Of a stretch of DNA of 64,000 nucleotides, positions 44,233 to 55,274 are shown one piece after another. Every line of letters begins with the position of its first letter. Within the stretch, counting starts at the first letter, position 1. The notes below the pieces were generated by a model. That model had not been told where the DNA came from. It did no database searches and saw only the letters and a program-made list of their open reading frames with translations. The stretch covers positions 1,149,413-1,213,412 of the forward strand of contig JAMWFC010000073.1 in NCBI GenBank assembly GCA_027475525.1, read 5' to 3'. Made by a program: the position numbers and the translations under genes. This DNA is from Macrolepiota albuminosa. Taxonomy: Eukaryota > Basidiomycota > Agaricomycetes > Agaricales > Agaricaceae.

Positions 44233-44997
44233 GTCGTCGTTGTACCCTCCGTAAAGCGCTCAGCTACTGAGAATGGCTCCATTCTAGTTCGTGTGTACTA
44301 CGTGACCCTCGTGCTCACGGCGCTCCAAACAAATTGTCGACTGGCCACACGCTGGCTGCACGACCTCAAGCTCGGCTTGGCTGGCTCGTCCCTATTGGCG
44401 TCCTCTTCGTTATCTCCTTCCCTCTGTTCTTTGGACATGAGATCGTCGTCATCCTCTGCGGCCACGTCTGGGGAATGTGGATCGGTTTCGTCATCGTTGC
44501 CGCGGGCACGTTCCTCGGCGAAGTCGGCAACTTCTAGTGCGTGCTTCTGCTTCCCGAGAAACAAGCATTCATTTCCATCGTAGTGCTTTTAGGTACTGCT
44601 GTCGTGCACGTGGCGAAAAGCTCGAAAAGGACAACATTTCGTATGCCTGTCTTGCAACGGTCGTCAGGGACGGCGGGTTCAAGATTGCGCTTGTTCCGCG
44701 GTTGATTGCCATCCCGAGTCATTGTACATATGCCGTCTCTCGTCACAAGTCATGAACGCGGTTTTCTCGACGTGCCCAAACAGTTTATTATCATGTATCT
44801 CGGTGTACTTCTAGAACAGTAGGCGACTGGTGAGTGTTGAACAATCCCTCATATTCCCTCCTGAATCTCCGACAATTCGTACAACAACTGACCCCACCAA
44901 CTAGGCACGACTGACACCAAGATTCGAATCATAATCGACGTCGTCCTCACTATAACAATCCTCATCACCTTCCTCGCGATGTGGCATATTTACTACA
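44233..44997 (+). pseudogene. Tvp38-like VTT-domain membrane protein, decayed copy 1
   Basis: The open piece at 44,334-44,536 reads GWLVPIGVLFVISFPLFFGHEI, then WGMWIGFVIVAAGTFLGEVGNF, the VTT (SNARE-associated Golgi) domain of fungal Tvp38-type proteins. An intron (44,537-44,583) leads to YAFRYCCRARGEKLEKDN and FKIALVPRLIAIPSH. These are multi-pass proteins of Golgi/ER membranes. A short insertion upstream (GGCTTGGCTGG where copy 2 has GGCTGG) shifts the frame, a stop follows the first nine codons, and a deletion removes the segment after CTYAVS. A later intron and a last membrane helix (ILITFLAMWHIYYMMNN) remain. The copy breaks off at 44,997. Confidence 0.82.
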
Positions 44998-45420
44998 TGA
45001 TGAACAATTGCGCTGGCCCGTGCCCATACTCGTGCTTGTGTCCAAGTTCAAACTCCCGCTCCAGCTCCCCTGTCCCCGCCCTAGCTCCCAATCCCTGCCC
45101 AACCCCAACCCCAACCCACGACAGCTCTGGCTCTGATACACGCCCCACCTACGATCTCATCCGTTGTGGAGATTACAATCGTGATATCTGCACCGTCTGT
45201 CAGGACATCCGCAACCCCTTTCGCAGCAGCGAGCATCTCTGCATCTCCTCTTCCTATTTCTCCGGCCAATACGAATCGGCAGACAGGTTCCGCAGCGCAT
45301 CCCGAAACCGGGTGCATGTTCAGCCTCCTTATCTCACACCCGTATTTATGGTTCTCGAGCATTAAACGCGGCATTGGTGGAGGTGAAAGAGGGAAATCGT
45401 ATTGATACTCTGAGGCCCTC
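44998..45420. other. Inverted VTT tail and unassigned sequence
   Basis: From TTGCGCTGGCCCGTGC at 45,008 to about 45,150 the text is the reverse complement of the tail of VTT copy 2 (about 50,670-50,515). The tail of copy 1 is thus inverted relative to copy 2. From about 45,170 to 45,420 there is an open stretch on either strand with no recognised domain. Confidence 0.65.
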
Positions 45421-46063
45421 GGGTACTGTGCGGAACACGGGCACGGGGGTTGGGAAGAAGATGGTTTCACGAAGGGTTTCGCGACATAGAAGAACGGGCT
45501 CAGACCATCTCATCAGTGATATTGACCAGATGCTCGTCGGCGTGAATGCTCACAATATTTACAGCAGTAGACCTCCGAACCTTCATGCCGATTCTATGGT
45601 TACTACACTATTTCTTGTGTTTACATCTACCGTGGGGGACAAAACGCAGTGGAAGCCCGGTAAGGGCTTCAGGATCGTGGAGGAGTCTCCTCTCTCCTCG
45701 CGTGGTCCAACCCCGGTCCCGTCTGAGGATTCTGCTGTGGTCAATATCAGGGATGGGTATACTACCGCCTCGGCGCAACACGATACGAACTGCAGTACCA
45801 GTCCGCTGAAAGGCGTCATTTCCCCACCAATTTCTACTCGTTACCACGCCGTTGTTTTTCCCCAGAGCCCTCCTCAGATCACCCGCCCAGTCTTAGAGAA
45901 CAGCTTGTGTTTCACGCCTCATCGCCCGCTGAGGGCTTTCATGTCTCCTTTGACGACGCCCACCAATGCTAAGAGGCCCGACACTTCGAGGAAGCTGTGC
46001 TCCCCGAAGCAGCCGCAGCTACCTATCCCTCGTTATGGAGACGGGGGTATCAACTCACCTTGA
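45374..46063 (+). CDS. Hypothetical protein or gene fragment, duplicated
   Basis: A 229-codon open frame, Ser/Thr/Pro-rich and basic at the start (RRVSRHRRTGSD), with PSPPQITRPVLENSLCFTP-like and PIPRYGDGGINS text near the end. No signal peptide, membrane helix or known domain. The same sequence from residue ~17 on occurs inverted at 62,860-64,000 with several indels that break the frame there. It may be an exon or the 3' part of a gene whose start is elsewhere. It could be non-coding; the frame is kept over 690 nt only here. Confidence 0.4.
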   Translation: MVEVKEGNRIDTLRPSGTVRNTGTGVGKKMVSRRVSRHRRTGSDHLISDIDQMLVGVNAHNIYSSRPPNLHADSMVTTLFLVFTSTVGDKTQWKPGKGFRIVEESPLSSRGPTPVPSEDSAVVNIRDGYTTASAQHDTNCSTSPLKGVISPPISTRYHAVVFPQSPPQITRPVLENSLCFTPHRPLRAFMSPLTTPTNAKRPDTSRKLCSPKQPQLPIPRYGDGGINSP

Positions 46064-46640
46064 CCTGATATGTATCGCGGCAGAACGGCCAAGGCCTCTC
46101 ATAAGCAAGCGCAGAGGCCTCCGATGAGTTCAAAGAGTTCGTCGTCGTCAGGCGCTTAGAAAGTTGGGAACATTGTAGAGCGGAGCTGGGGTGCACGAGA
46201 TCTGGGTGATGAAGCCCGTAAGAGCTTTAAGTCACACTGGTGTTGGCAGTGGGACGTAAATAAGTATTTTTCATCTTTTATTTTTTTGTCATTGGGCTGT
46301 TTATATCATCTTGCATTGTGTCGAACCGCATGGTGCGGAATTGTAGAAAACAACGAGATTTACAGCCACCTTAGAATTTGCCAAAGCGAATCCGACTATC
46401 TTATAATGTGCCGAGTTTAAGACTGAAACTGACACCGCGATTACAGATGCTTCCTCGATGCCCACACCATTTTGGCAATCACCAATTGCTACAAAGGATG
46501 CTTTCCGCCCCAATTACTCAATTTACAATCGCCTTGCAAAGAGGACGCGTTGAGATTCAATGCAGTGCGTGTGTATTTGGCATCCTGCCTCTGCCTAGTC
46601 GTAAGCCAAGATACAAAGAAAGAAAGGAATCGAAATAAGA
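45421..46640 (+). repeat. Segmental duplication, copy 1
   Basis: The stretch from CGGGTACTGTGCGG/GGTTGGGAAGAAGATGG to about 46,640 matches, in inverted orientation, 64,000-62,860. Similarity covers coding-like and AT-rich downstream parts alike. This copy has a ~104-bp segment (45,807-45,891) and other short segments absent in the second, while the second has extra bases absent here. Confidence 0.88.
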
Positions 46641-46669
46641 TATACGAGACCGAGACATCTGGAGGACAA

Positions 46670-47699
46670 TCACCATGGTAACTCGAGCGGTGTATGCAGA
46701 TTCTTCCCCATAACACGTTCAGCCTCGCCGATGTCTCTGTAGAATTATTTGAGTAACATAATCTGTGGATAGATAGGTTGTAGCATACCTTGGGCCTCGC
46801 GGGGCCCAGAACGTTCCCGTTTGTTCATGGGTGAGAGTTGTGATGAAATCTACCGTGGACCGCGCTGCTACAGCGGGCTCGACAGCTGCTGAGGTTGAGT
46901 ATATGATTGATTATCAGTGAGGGGACACCCTTACCTCCGCCTGATTCCCAGTATTTGTCATACCCAACATCTCTAGTCATGTCCGTCCGCATAAAGCCAG
47001 GCTGTAGTAGTTTATAATATCGAATTGCGATAGCGCTTGGGAAAGGTTAGACTAAGACTTACATGTATCATAGCGACTGTGATGCCTTTATCCTGGAAGT
47101 CGTTTGCAAGGAGTTTACCAACCATGTTAGCGGCGGCTTTGCTTCCGTGGTGGCCATAGTTCCCGCCGCCTTCTTCCTTTGTACGTAGCTTGATCGAGGC
47201 ACCCTCTGTCGTGATAAGTATGAACTTTGACCGCGGTGCCAACAGGTCAGTATGATACCTGAGAAAAGACACATCAGATGCGCTATAGAGCATGTAACAA
47301 TGAAACGTGATACGTACAGATGGTGGGCGAGGAAGACAGGCGCGATAGCGACAACTTTGTACATCTCGACCTCATCTTCAAAATTCGGTTCACCAAAGGA
47401 CTGATGCACCATTAAGAACGCCTCGGCACTGTTGGGCCCAGCCAACGACGCACCTCTTTCTTGAAAACCCCAGCATTCACAATGACCAAATCAAGCTTGG
47501 TCTCTCCCAGCGCCACAGCGATCTTGGCGCCTGCATCTTCGTGGGCGGTGTCGATTGGGCTGATACGTTCGACGCCGGGAGGAAGCTGGCTGTCTCCTGA
47601 GCGGGTCGTTCCAAATGTCCGATAACCGTCTGCGTGGAGGACCCTTGTGAGCTCGTATCCGAGACCACGGGACGCGCCAATGACGAGGGCCGTAGGCAT
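46670..47699 (-). CDS. Short-chain dehydrogenase/reductase, six exons, 252 residues
   Basis: Exons on the minus strand: 47,699-47,454, 47,400-47,318, 47,258-47,063, 47,001-46,935, 46,888-46,789, 46,736-46,670; all introns are GT-AG, 46-61 nt, and the exon sum is 759 nt. The N-terminus has the NAD(P)-binding GASRGLG (residues 8-14) and VIVNAGVF. After TTEGAS the usual YxxxK site reads YGHHGSKAA: Lys150 is present, but the residue four before it is His146 instead of the catalytic Tyr. Later HPGFMRTDMT and TGTFWAPRG are typical. It is close to C-factor-like SDRs. Substrate is unknown. Skipping the first intron makes the gene look frameshifted, but the 53-nt intron restores it. It is one of two clearly intact host genes. 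Confidence 0.9.
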
Positions 47700-48099
47700 T
47701 TGCGGCCGCGGTAACTTGTGCCAGTTATACGTATGCTGCTCGATGGCGATGATAAATAGACGTCATCTTTACACAATATGGACTTTTTGAAATGTTCGGA
47801 CATTGCGGCTGGATTATAGAGGTATACTAGTTGCACGGATGGTTGAGAATGGACATCTTGATGTGGTTCAGTGGAGGAACTCGTCCAAGCGGAAGAGGTT
47901 TCAATGAAATCTGGTCATGGAAGCGTCTGGAACACAGCGCTACAAATCGACAAAGCTATACATAAATTAACAAGCGCCTGAGAGAAGGTATGAGAGATGA
48001 ATTTCGCCGCCGGAACAATGGCATTCGGATGACATGATGCAATGGCCAGTAGACCATAGAATCAGAAAAAAGAAGGATCCGATGAGCTTGCGTCCAGAT
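47700..48099. other. Intergenic region between SDR and Dpb4 genes
   Basis: Both neighbours are on the minus strand, so this holds the SDR promoter and the Dpb4 3' UTR. I see no clear TATA box or poly(A) signal and no further gene. Confidence 0.5.
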
Positions 48100-49028
48100 T
48101 CATCTATCGTGTTGGGTCAAACGTTGACCCACATATCCCCCAGCTGCAGATATAGACGCCGCAGCAGCAGCGTCGCCAAGCTCTTCCCAATCCACGTCCA
48201 TCTGGTTCGGGTGCGCCTGCAGCGCGTGCTGCACGAGCGGCACAGATGTGAATGGCGCACCGAGGTCTTTTACTTTGGCTTTGATCGACGAGGGACGTGG
48301 TGGTGCGGAGGCTGAGACTGAGGCTGCGGACTCGGACTCGGTCACGGGGACGGATATAGACGCGGACGCAGAGGCAGACGCGGAGGATGGCGGTGGAGCT
48401 TTCTTCTTGTCAGTTTTGACATTGGCACGGTAAACTGATATATATTGTATTTTAATTAGAGATTGGACATGTTTCGTGGTGGAACATACGTACCGACTAG
48501 TTCGGTTTGTAGCCTTTCGACGAGGTCACCGAATTCTATCATTTCGAGCGCTTTCAGCACGTCCGAGGCTGAGATGGATTTGTGCTGCTTTGAGACCGCT
48601 ACGTCGTGGGCTCTACATGTTATGATAACGAACGCGTTGAGAGAAAGCTCGTGATAGGACTTCATGAATCGTATACGCACGTCGCAGCTAAGAGTTCGTA
48701 ATTGTCATTGTAAACACACGAATAAAAAAGCATAGTATAATGATGGGAACGTACCAAGGTAATTTATGAACACCGTCGAGCCTTTCACGAGCGACAACAC
48801 AGTTTCCTTCTGCAACTTTGCATTATCCGGAAGCTACATGTGTGCGTTTTTGTGTGATCAGCGTACACGGTCCGATATTCACACAAAACAAAAACGAGGG
48901 CTTACAGCGGATTTGGCAATCTTGGTGACGAGGCTCTTGGGGAGCTCAAAGTTCTCGATACCGTCGGAGACCAGGTCTTGCTGGGCTTGGGCGGAAATTG
49001 GGCCGGAAGGAGCGTCTTTACGCGGCAT
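48100..49028 (-). CDS. DPB4: DNA polymerase epsilon histone-fold subunit (Dpb4/POLE3-like), 220 residues
   Basis: Exons on the minus strand: 49,028-48,906, 48,833-48,755, 48,687-48,681, 48,612-48,494, 48,434-48,100; the sum is 663 nt. Residues ~28-115 form a histone fold (FELPKSLVTKIAKSALPDN, ETVLSLVKGSTVFINYLAATAHDVA, SISASDVLKALEMIEFGDLV). In the family this pairs with a second histone-fold subunit in the polymerase epsilon holoenzyme and in CHRAC/ISW2 remodelers. The tail is Ala/Ser-rich and acidic (DVDWEELGDAAAAA). The third exon is only 7 nt, and the histone fold is continuous only if it is included. Protein is somewhat longer than typical because of the tail. Nuclear. Confidence 0.92.
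48681..48687 (-). other. DPB4: 7-nt microexon of the Dpb4 gene
   Basis: On the minus strand CTGCGAC lies between an acceptor (CTCTTAG) and a donor (GTGCGTAT). It joins ...TAC CTT G and A GCC CAC to give YLAATAHDV, the expected histone-fold text. Skipping it would shift the frame. Confidence 0.85.
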
Positions 49029-49193
49029 GTTGCATGTAGTAGAGGGTAGTCGAATTCACGCGCCGTGTGATCGTAAACAAATTGGTATGATCAATTAGGC
49101 TTCCTTTCCCAATGACAGATACAAAAAATTATTGAAGCTGATTCGCAATTCGGGATCGGGTCGTTCCCAGCATGTAATCGCAGTGATCTCCAT
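49029..49193. other. Dpb4 promoter region
   Basis: Short divergent spacer between the Dpb4 start and VTT copy 2. No defined promoter motif was recognised. Confidence 0.4.
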
Positions 49194-50752
49194 GTCGTCG
49201 TCGTCGTCGTACCCTCCGTAAAGCGCTTAGCTGCTGGAAGTTTTGGGTACGCAGGGAATGGCTCTGTGCGTTTCTCTATAGCCCATGTGCCTTCCTAATC
49301 CGCAAGGACAGGATATTATGTGGCGCTGGTCGTCGTCCTCCTGCTCACAGAGTTCATTACAAACAAATCGTCAACTGGCTCACGCCTGCAATACACTGGC
49401 TGCACGACCTCAAGCTCGGCTGGCTCGTCCCATCGGCGTCCTCTTCTTCATCTCTTTCCCGCGCTCCTTGGCCGTGAGATCGTCGCCATCCTCTGCGGCC
49501 TCGTCTGGGGCATGTGGATGCCATCGTCGCCGTTGGCACATTCCTCGGCGAGGTCGGCAACTTCTAGTGCGTGCTCACGTGGCGAAAAGCTGGAGAATAA
49601 CAACGTCACGTATGCCTGGTCGTCAGAGACGACAGGTTCAAGGTTGCGCTCGTTGCACGGTTGAGTGACATTCCGGGTCATTGTACATACGCCCTCTTTT
49701 TCACTCATAGCCGATGGGCAACTAATGCTTCGTCAGAAGTCACCACTGCGGTATTCTCGACGTGTGGAATGGGCATATTTGTCTCCTGCCGCTATTCTGT
49801 TCATGGCCAAGCGGTTTATTACCGTGTATCTCTGTGTACTTCTAGAACAGTTGGTGACTGGTGAGTGCTGAAGAATCCTTGCATCCTTACAGCTCATTTC
49901 ATAACGATAGACCCCTTCGTCGCTAAACAATCCTCATCACCTTCCTCGCAATGTGGTATATTTACTACATGATGAACAAAGTCAAACCTGCCGTCATCTA
50001 CGACAGGCGTAAAGCCAGGTTCGTTCCCTTCATCGCCGTTTCAAATGTCGACTTCTCAACGTAAAATTTAAAAGTCATGAATTTTGAATCTCAACCACAA
50101 AACCATATATCGAATCTAAAAAACTAACTATAAACCCCCGCCTCAAATAGACAAGCAAAACTAGTGTGCGCAGCATTGCCCACCTCCGGCTCAGCAGACG
50201 ACATCCCACTGACAGCAACGCTTCCATCACAGCACTCCCGGCCGCCGCTGCGCTCTCACGGGTCGGACGATGTCGAGCTCGGTGAGAGAGGCTGGGATAC
50301 GGACCCGGCGGTGGCCGGCACGCTGATGCAGCATGCAAGGATGGGTAGGGAGGTCTGGTTTGGTGGTGGGTATGGGTATGGAGGTGGTTACGGGTACGGG
50401 CCCGGGGGTGGAAGTCAGTATGGAGGGGGTATGGGTCCACGTATCATGATCGTGATCATGCTCATCAACCAGGCGGGGCGAGCGTGGAGACATTGGGATT
50501 GTCGCCGTCTGATACGCTTGTGCGTGTGCGTGTGTCGGAACACGAAACGTCGCGAGCTGGAGCTGGACAGGGAGTGGGAACTAGGGTGGCGGAGCTCGAG
50601 CGAGAGTTTGGACTTGGACTTGGACATGAGCACGGGTATGTGCACGGGCCAGCGCAAGCGCAGTTGACGGGGTTGTCGTATCGGACTGCGTGGGATGGCC
50701 TCAAAGCAGACGAGGGCGCTTATAATTGGGGTCGGATTCGAACCGGCTGTTG
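49194..50752 (+). pseudogene. Tvp38-like VTT-domain membrane protein, decayed copy 2
   Basis: ATG and a run of TCG (Ser) codons are followed by YPP and an in-frame TAA, as in copy 1. The VTT region survives in shifting frames: GREIVAILCGLVWGMW, TFLGEVGNF, TTAVFSTCGMGIFVS and AAILFMAKRFITVYLCVLLEQ. A deletion removes an intron and exon part near 49,565, and small deletions shift the frame near 49,432 and 49,525. The C-terminal tail (50,164-50,752) is Gly/Tyr-rich then charged (VAELEREFGLGLGHEHGYVHG, YRTAWDGLKADEGAYNWGRI) and is the better preserved tail of the two copies. I infer loss of function. Confidence 0.82.
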
Positions 50753-51657
50753 AGGAACCCGTTTTACACAAGAAAAGAGAAGGGATTTGAGGTGAGTGCC
50801 GCAAGAGGGAATGGAGAATGTAGATCCTTCTGTGATGTGTATCGTGCGTTACTCGTCGTCATCGTCGTCCAGCGCATCCTAGCGCATCCAATCTTATCCC
50901 ATCTCATGCCCATCCCAGACATTTATTCTTTGTATTTAATGTCGGTGGTTTCGTTATATGAAGATTACATATAGCCTTAGTGTAGAATATAGCTGCTGGT
51001 CTGCCTAACAATGTGCCGCAGATGACTGATACCGATTAGTGGTTTTAAGAAAAAAGGGGGTCGACTATTCGGAGTTGACAATTGTTCCGCCATTAAACGA
51101 TGGATAGGGTACCAGGTACGACGAGTTCTGCTGCGGTCGAAGTTGGAGGTTAACGTAGAGATATTGACAACACTCGCAGAGTCGGTAGAGTCTCGGAGAA
51201 TACCAGCATTAAGTCAGACTTTCAAATACGAGCAAAAATTGATTTAGAGTGTAGTATGCCCATGGGCACTCGGTACTTAGGGCTCAGTCAGCCCGCGTGG
51301 GGGGAGAATGTGGTATTTTGGTTGAGATAGATTCACACACCAACGATGTGCACTAGATATTTAAGATCATCGGCTGGGAAGATACCGGAGTCTGTGGTCT
51401 AAGCCAACGAACAGGGCTAAACGATAAATGATGCATTCACATGTTTCAGGCTGTGCAACAAACGGGTCACTTTCGTTCCAGTTCTCAGGATCGCAAATAG
51501 GCGGCACGAGACGATAAATGATGCATTCACATCTTTCAGGCTATGCAGCAAACAAGGCCACTTCGAAGGTTTGTAATACATACTGCCATATGGCTGTGAA
51601 AGCTTCTGCTGTTGTACTTCCACCACTACCTGGACAAGCCCACCACCTACGCTTACC
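50753..51657. other. Upstream region of ANK-2 with a direct repeat
   Basis: A ~44-bp segment (ACGATAAATGATGCATTCACAT...) occurs at 51,420-51,463 and again at 51,512-51,555. The same segment occurs once upstream of ANK-1. It probably contains regulatory or 5' UTR sequence. Otherwise no gene was seen; a CATCCTAGCGCATCC run near 50,873 is a short tandem repeat. Confidence 0.6.
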
Positions 51658-54600
51658 ATGACTGACTCATGTTTTCCCGCTAATCCTGATATATCTGGCA
51701 TCGGCGTGAGGGCTGCCATATATGCCCAGAACCTACTCAGTTTTGCTCCTGCATTTTCAGCTCTCAGAGATGGAAAGGTATCACACACCGAGCTCGAGAG
51801 CCTGGAGACACAATCTATGACGATTCTCATCACTGCCTTTGCCATTCTTGTCTCTACCATCATACAAGCTCTCACCCCTGGCAGTATCACTAATTTTCAT
51901 GGAACGATCATCCTTAACCTCAGCTGGATGAATAACACAAATCTGTTCATTTACTTGCTGCTCTACATCCAGCATAGGGTCAATCTGTCCAAGGAGGAGG
52001 TACGTGAAGAAGTTGAGGAGAGGGAGGGTGATGATATATGGAAAGTCAGTAAAATCCTCCAGCGCCGGTGGAAATATGAAAGACGCAAGGTTTGTTTCAA
52101 CCCTATAGTGATTGTAGGCTCAGTCCACTTGTCGCTCATGTCTGCAATCGGTCTCTGGCTTTGGAGCAACCCAGTTGGATTTGGACCCTCGAAATCATGC
52201 TCTCTTGATGCACCAATTTCCATCTTTGGAATACAAGTTCTGCTGGGTTCTGTAGGACCCAAAGTCTGGTACAGCATGATTTATGGCATCCTCTTAATCC
52301 CGATGTTTAATGTCATTATTCCTGGGATTTTTTTTGAAGCAATACTCTTGACTTTCCACAAATTTGGTAAAACATGGTGGCCCAGGCATCATTGGAAACA
52401 TCTGATTGCTATGACATCAGTCCTTGTGACTTTGCTTATCATCAATATTGTCTTGCTTGTTGATAATGAAGTAACAATCAGAGTCAATATGCACCAGGGA
52501 AACCTTGGTCCAGGTGAAACAAAATGGACATTTGGTCAGACTCTGGCCCTTCTTTTACTCCTTGTGCCACTTCGTGATCTTGGAGAATCACTGTTAGAGC
52601 GTCGTGCTGGAACACTTGGAAAGAAGCTCTACAATGCATCAAGAAAAGGGAAAATTGATATTGTTCAGTATGTACTTGGTCTTGGGGCAAATACAAATGC
52701 AGTTTGTAAGGATGTATTACTCATATGATACAATTCAGATGCTCATGCTGTTTTAGATTCATCAATTCAAATTGCATCTAAAAATGGCCATAAAAATGTT
52801 GTTGAGTTTCTACTCAAGTATAATGAAGATGCATATACAAAAAGTGGGTAGCCATGCTTAGTAAATTGCACACACTGCTTATATTCTCAAGCCAGAAAAG
52901 GACTGGTCTACTGTACTCAAGTCAGTAGCAATGAATGGGCATTTGGATATTGTTAAACTTCTGATTAAATACAATGCAAACAATAATGCAAGTAAGAGCT
53001 GCACCTGATGTACTGCACACAGCTGTTGATATTGTCAATCCAGATATACATAAGTGGATTGCACTTCATTGGGCAGCAGAAGAAGGACATTTAGATATTG
53101 TCAGGCTGCTAATTAAATATAATGCAGATGTGAATGCAAAAGGTGAGATTAAGACATAATGAATTTCACATATTGCTGATTTACTGTTTCAGACAAAAAT
53201 AAATCAAGTCCACTTCATTGTGCAGTAGCAAAAGGACATCTTGGTGTGGTAAAGCTATTAATTGATTACAATGTAGATTTAAATGCAAAAAGTAAGAGTT
53301 GAATCTGATAAACTTCACATATAGCTGACATTGAGTTCAGATGATGTGCACTTTATGTGGCAGCATTCAATGGGCATCTGGACATTGTACAGTTTTTAGT
53401 CAAACACAATGCAGATATAAATGCAAAAAGTAAGAGTTAAATCTGATAAACTTTACATATAGCTGACATTGAATTGATTCAGATGATAGACAGTGGTCTG
53501 TCCTTCATGTAGCAGCATTCAATAGGTATATGGACATTGTAGAGTTTTTGGTTGAGCACAATGCAGACATAAATGCAAAAGGTAAGAGTTAAATGTGATA
53601 GACTTTATATAGCTGATATTAAGTTGATTCAGCTGATATGCAGCAGTCTGCACTTTATTTGGCAGTATGCAATGGTTATTTAAACATTGTAGAGTTTTTA
53701 ATTAAGCACAATGCAGATTTAAATGCAAAAGGTAAATTAAATCTGATAGACTTCACATATAGCTGATATTGAGTTGATTCAGCTGATAGGCAGTTGTTTG
53801 CACTTTATGTGGCAGCATACAATGGGCATCTAGACATTGTAGAACTTTTAGTTAAGCACAATGCAAATGTAAATGCAAAAAGTAAGAATTAAATCTGATA
53901 GACTTCACATATAGCTGACATTGAATTTATTCAGATGATATGCAGATGTCTGCACTTTATGTTGCAGCATTAAAAGGGCATCTAGACATTGTAGAGTTTT
54001 TGGTTAAGCACAATGCAGATGTAAATGCAAAAGGTAAGTGTTAAATCTGATAAACTTTACATATAGCTGATATTGAATTGATTCAGATAATAGCAGCAGT
54101 GTGCACTTTATGTGGCAGCATCCAATGGGCATCTAAACATCATAGAGTTTTTAGTCAAACACAATGCAGATGTAAATGCAAAAAGTAAGAGTTAAACCTG
54201 ATAGACTTTACATATAGCTAATATTAAATTGATTTAGATGATATGCAGCTCTCTGCATTTCATGTTGCAGCATCAAAAGGACATCTAGATATTGTAGACT
54301 TTTTAGTTAAGCACAATGCAGATATAAATGCAAAAGGTAAGAATTAAATTTGATAAACTTCACCTATAGCTAATATTAAGTTGATTCCCTATAGCTAATA
54401 TTAAGTTGATTCAGCTAATAAGCAGTTGTCTGCACTTTATCTGGCAACATACAATGGACATCTAGATGTTGTAAAGTTTTTAGTCAAGCACAATGTAGAT
54501 ATAAATGTCAAAAGTAAGAATTAAATCTGATAGACTTCACATATAGCTGATATTGAATTGCTTTAGATGATAGACAGTTGTCACCACTTCACATAGCAGT

Positions 54601-55274
54601 ATACAATAGACATTTAAACATTGTAGAATTTTTGATCAAGCACAATGCAGAGGTGAATGCAAAAGGCAAGACTTAATCTGATAAACTTCACATATAACTG
54701 ATATTAAGTTGCTTCAGCTGATAGGCAGTTGTCTGCACTGTATTTAGCAACATACAATGGACATTTGGATATTGTAGAACTTTTAGTTAAGCACAATGCA
54801 GATGTAAATGCAAAAAGTAAGAATTAAATCTGATAGACTTCACATATAGCTAATATTGAGTTGATTCAGATGATATGCAAATATCTGCACTTTATGTTGC
54901 AGCATTGAAAGGGCATCTGAATATTGTAGAGTTTTTGGTTAAGCACAATGCAGATATAAATACAAAAAGTAGGTGTTAAACCTGATAAACTTCATATATA
55001 GCTGACATTAAGTTAATTCAGCTAATAGGCAGTCGTCAGCACTTCATGTGGCAGTACTTTGTGGGCATCTGAACATTGTAAAGTTTTTGATCAAGCACAA
55101 TGCAGAGGTGGATATAAAAGGCAAGACTTAAATCCAATAGACTTCACATGTAGCTAACATTGAATTGATTCAGATGCACTTTGTAATGCAAGATTCATTG
55201 GTTATCTGGATATTGTAACATTTTTCAATCAGTATAATGCCACTGTAAATGCACAGAATAAGAGTTCTACTTGA
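51658..55274 (+). CDS. ANK-2: multi-pass membrane protein with an ankyrin exon array
   Basis: Exon 1 (51,658-52,705, 349 codons) is closely similar to ANK-1, with the same hydrophobic helices ([46 protein letters not shown]), but it lacks the second acidic [10 protein letters not shown] segment. Exon 2 is 52,739-52,843, and exon 3 starts after CTCAAGCCAG. About 15 further ankyrin exons of ~99 nt, all entered in phase 1, run to 55,160. The last exon reads to TGA 55,272-55,274 because its donor GTAAGAG has become ATAAGAG. At least two exons (near 53,340 and 54,090) carry small deletions that break the frame, so the gene is either decaying or skips them. Function unknown; ankyrin repeats suggest a binding role at a membrane. 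Confidence 0.72.
52739..55274 (+). repeat. Ankyrin exon array of ANK-2, about 17 units
   Basis: Units of ~150-155 bp: exon with ALYVAA...[23 protein letters not shown] text, intron GTAAGAGTTAAATCTGATAGACTTCACATATAGC...TTCAG. Units are less uniform than in ANK-1, and their introns differ in sequence from those of ANK-1. This suggests each array homogenised on its own after the genes duplicated. A small duplication of CCTATAGCTAATATTAAGTTGATT lies near 54,360-54,410. Confidence 0.88.

Noticed and set aside
46301..46638. Short frames conserved in both copies of the segmental duplication (46,301-46,513 minus, 62,978-63,190 plus)
   Set aside because: The similarity covers non-coding flanks equally and the frames have no domain or clear start context, so they are most likely AT-rich downstream sequence.
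47412..47456. Frameshift in the SDR gene
   Set aside because: A 53-nt GT-AG intron (47,453-47,401) removes the apparent shift and gives a continuous 252-residue protein, so the gene is intact.
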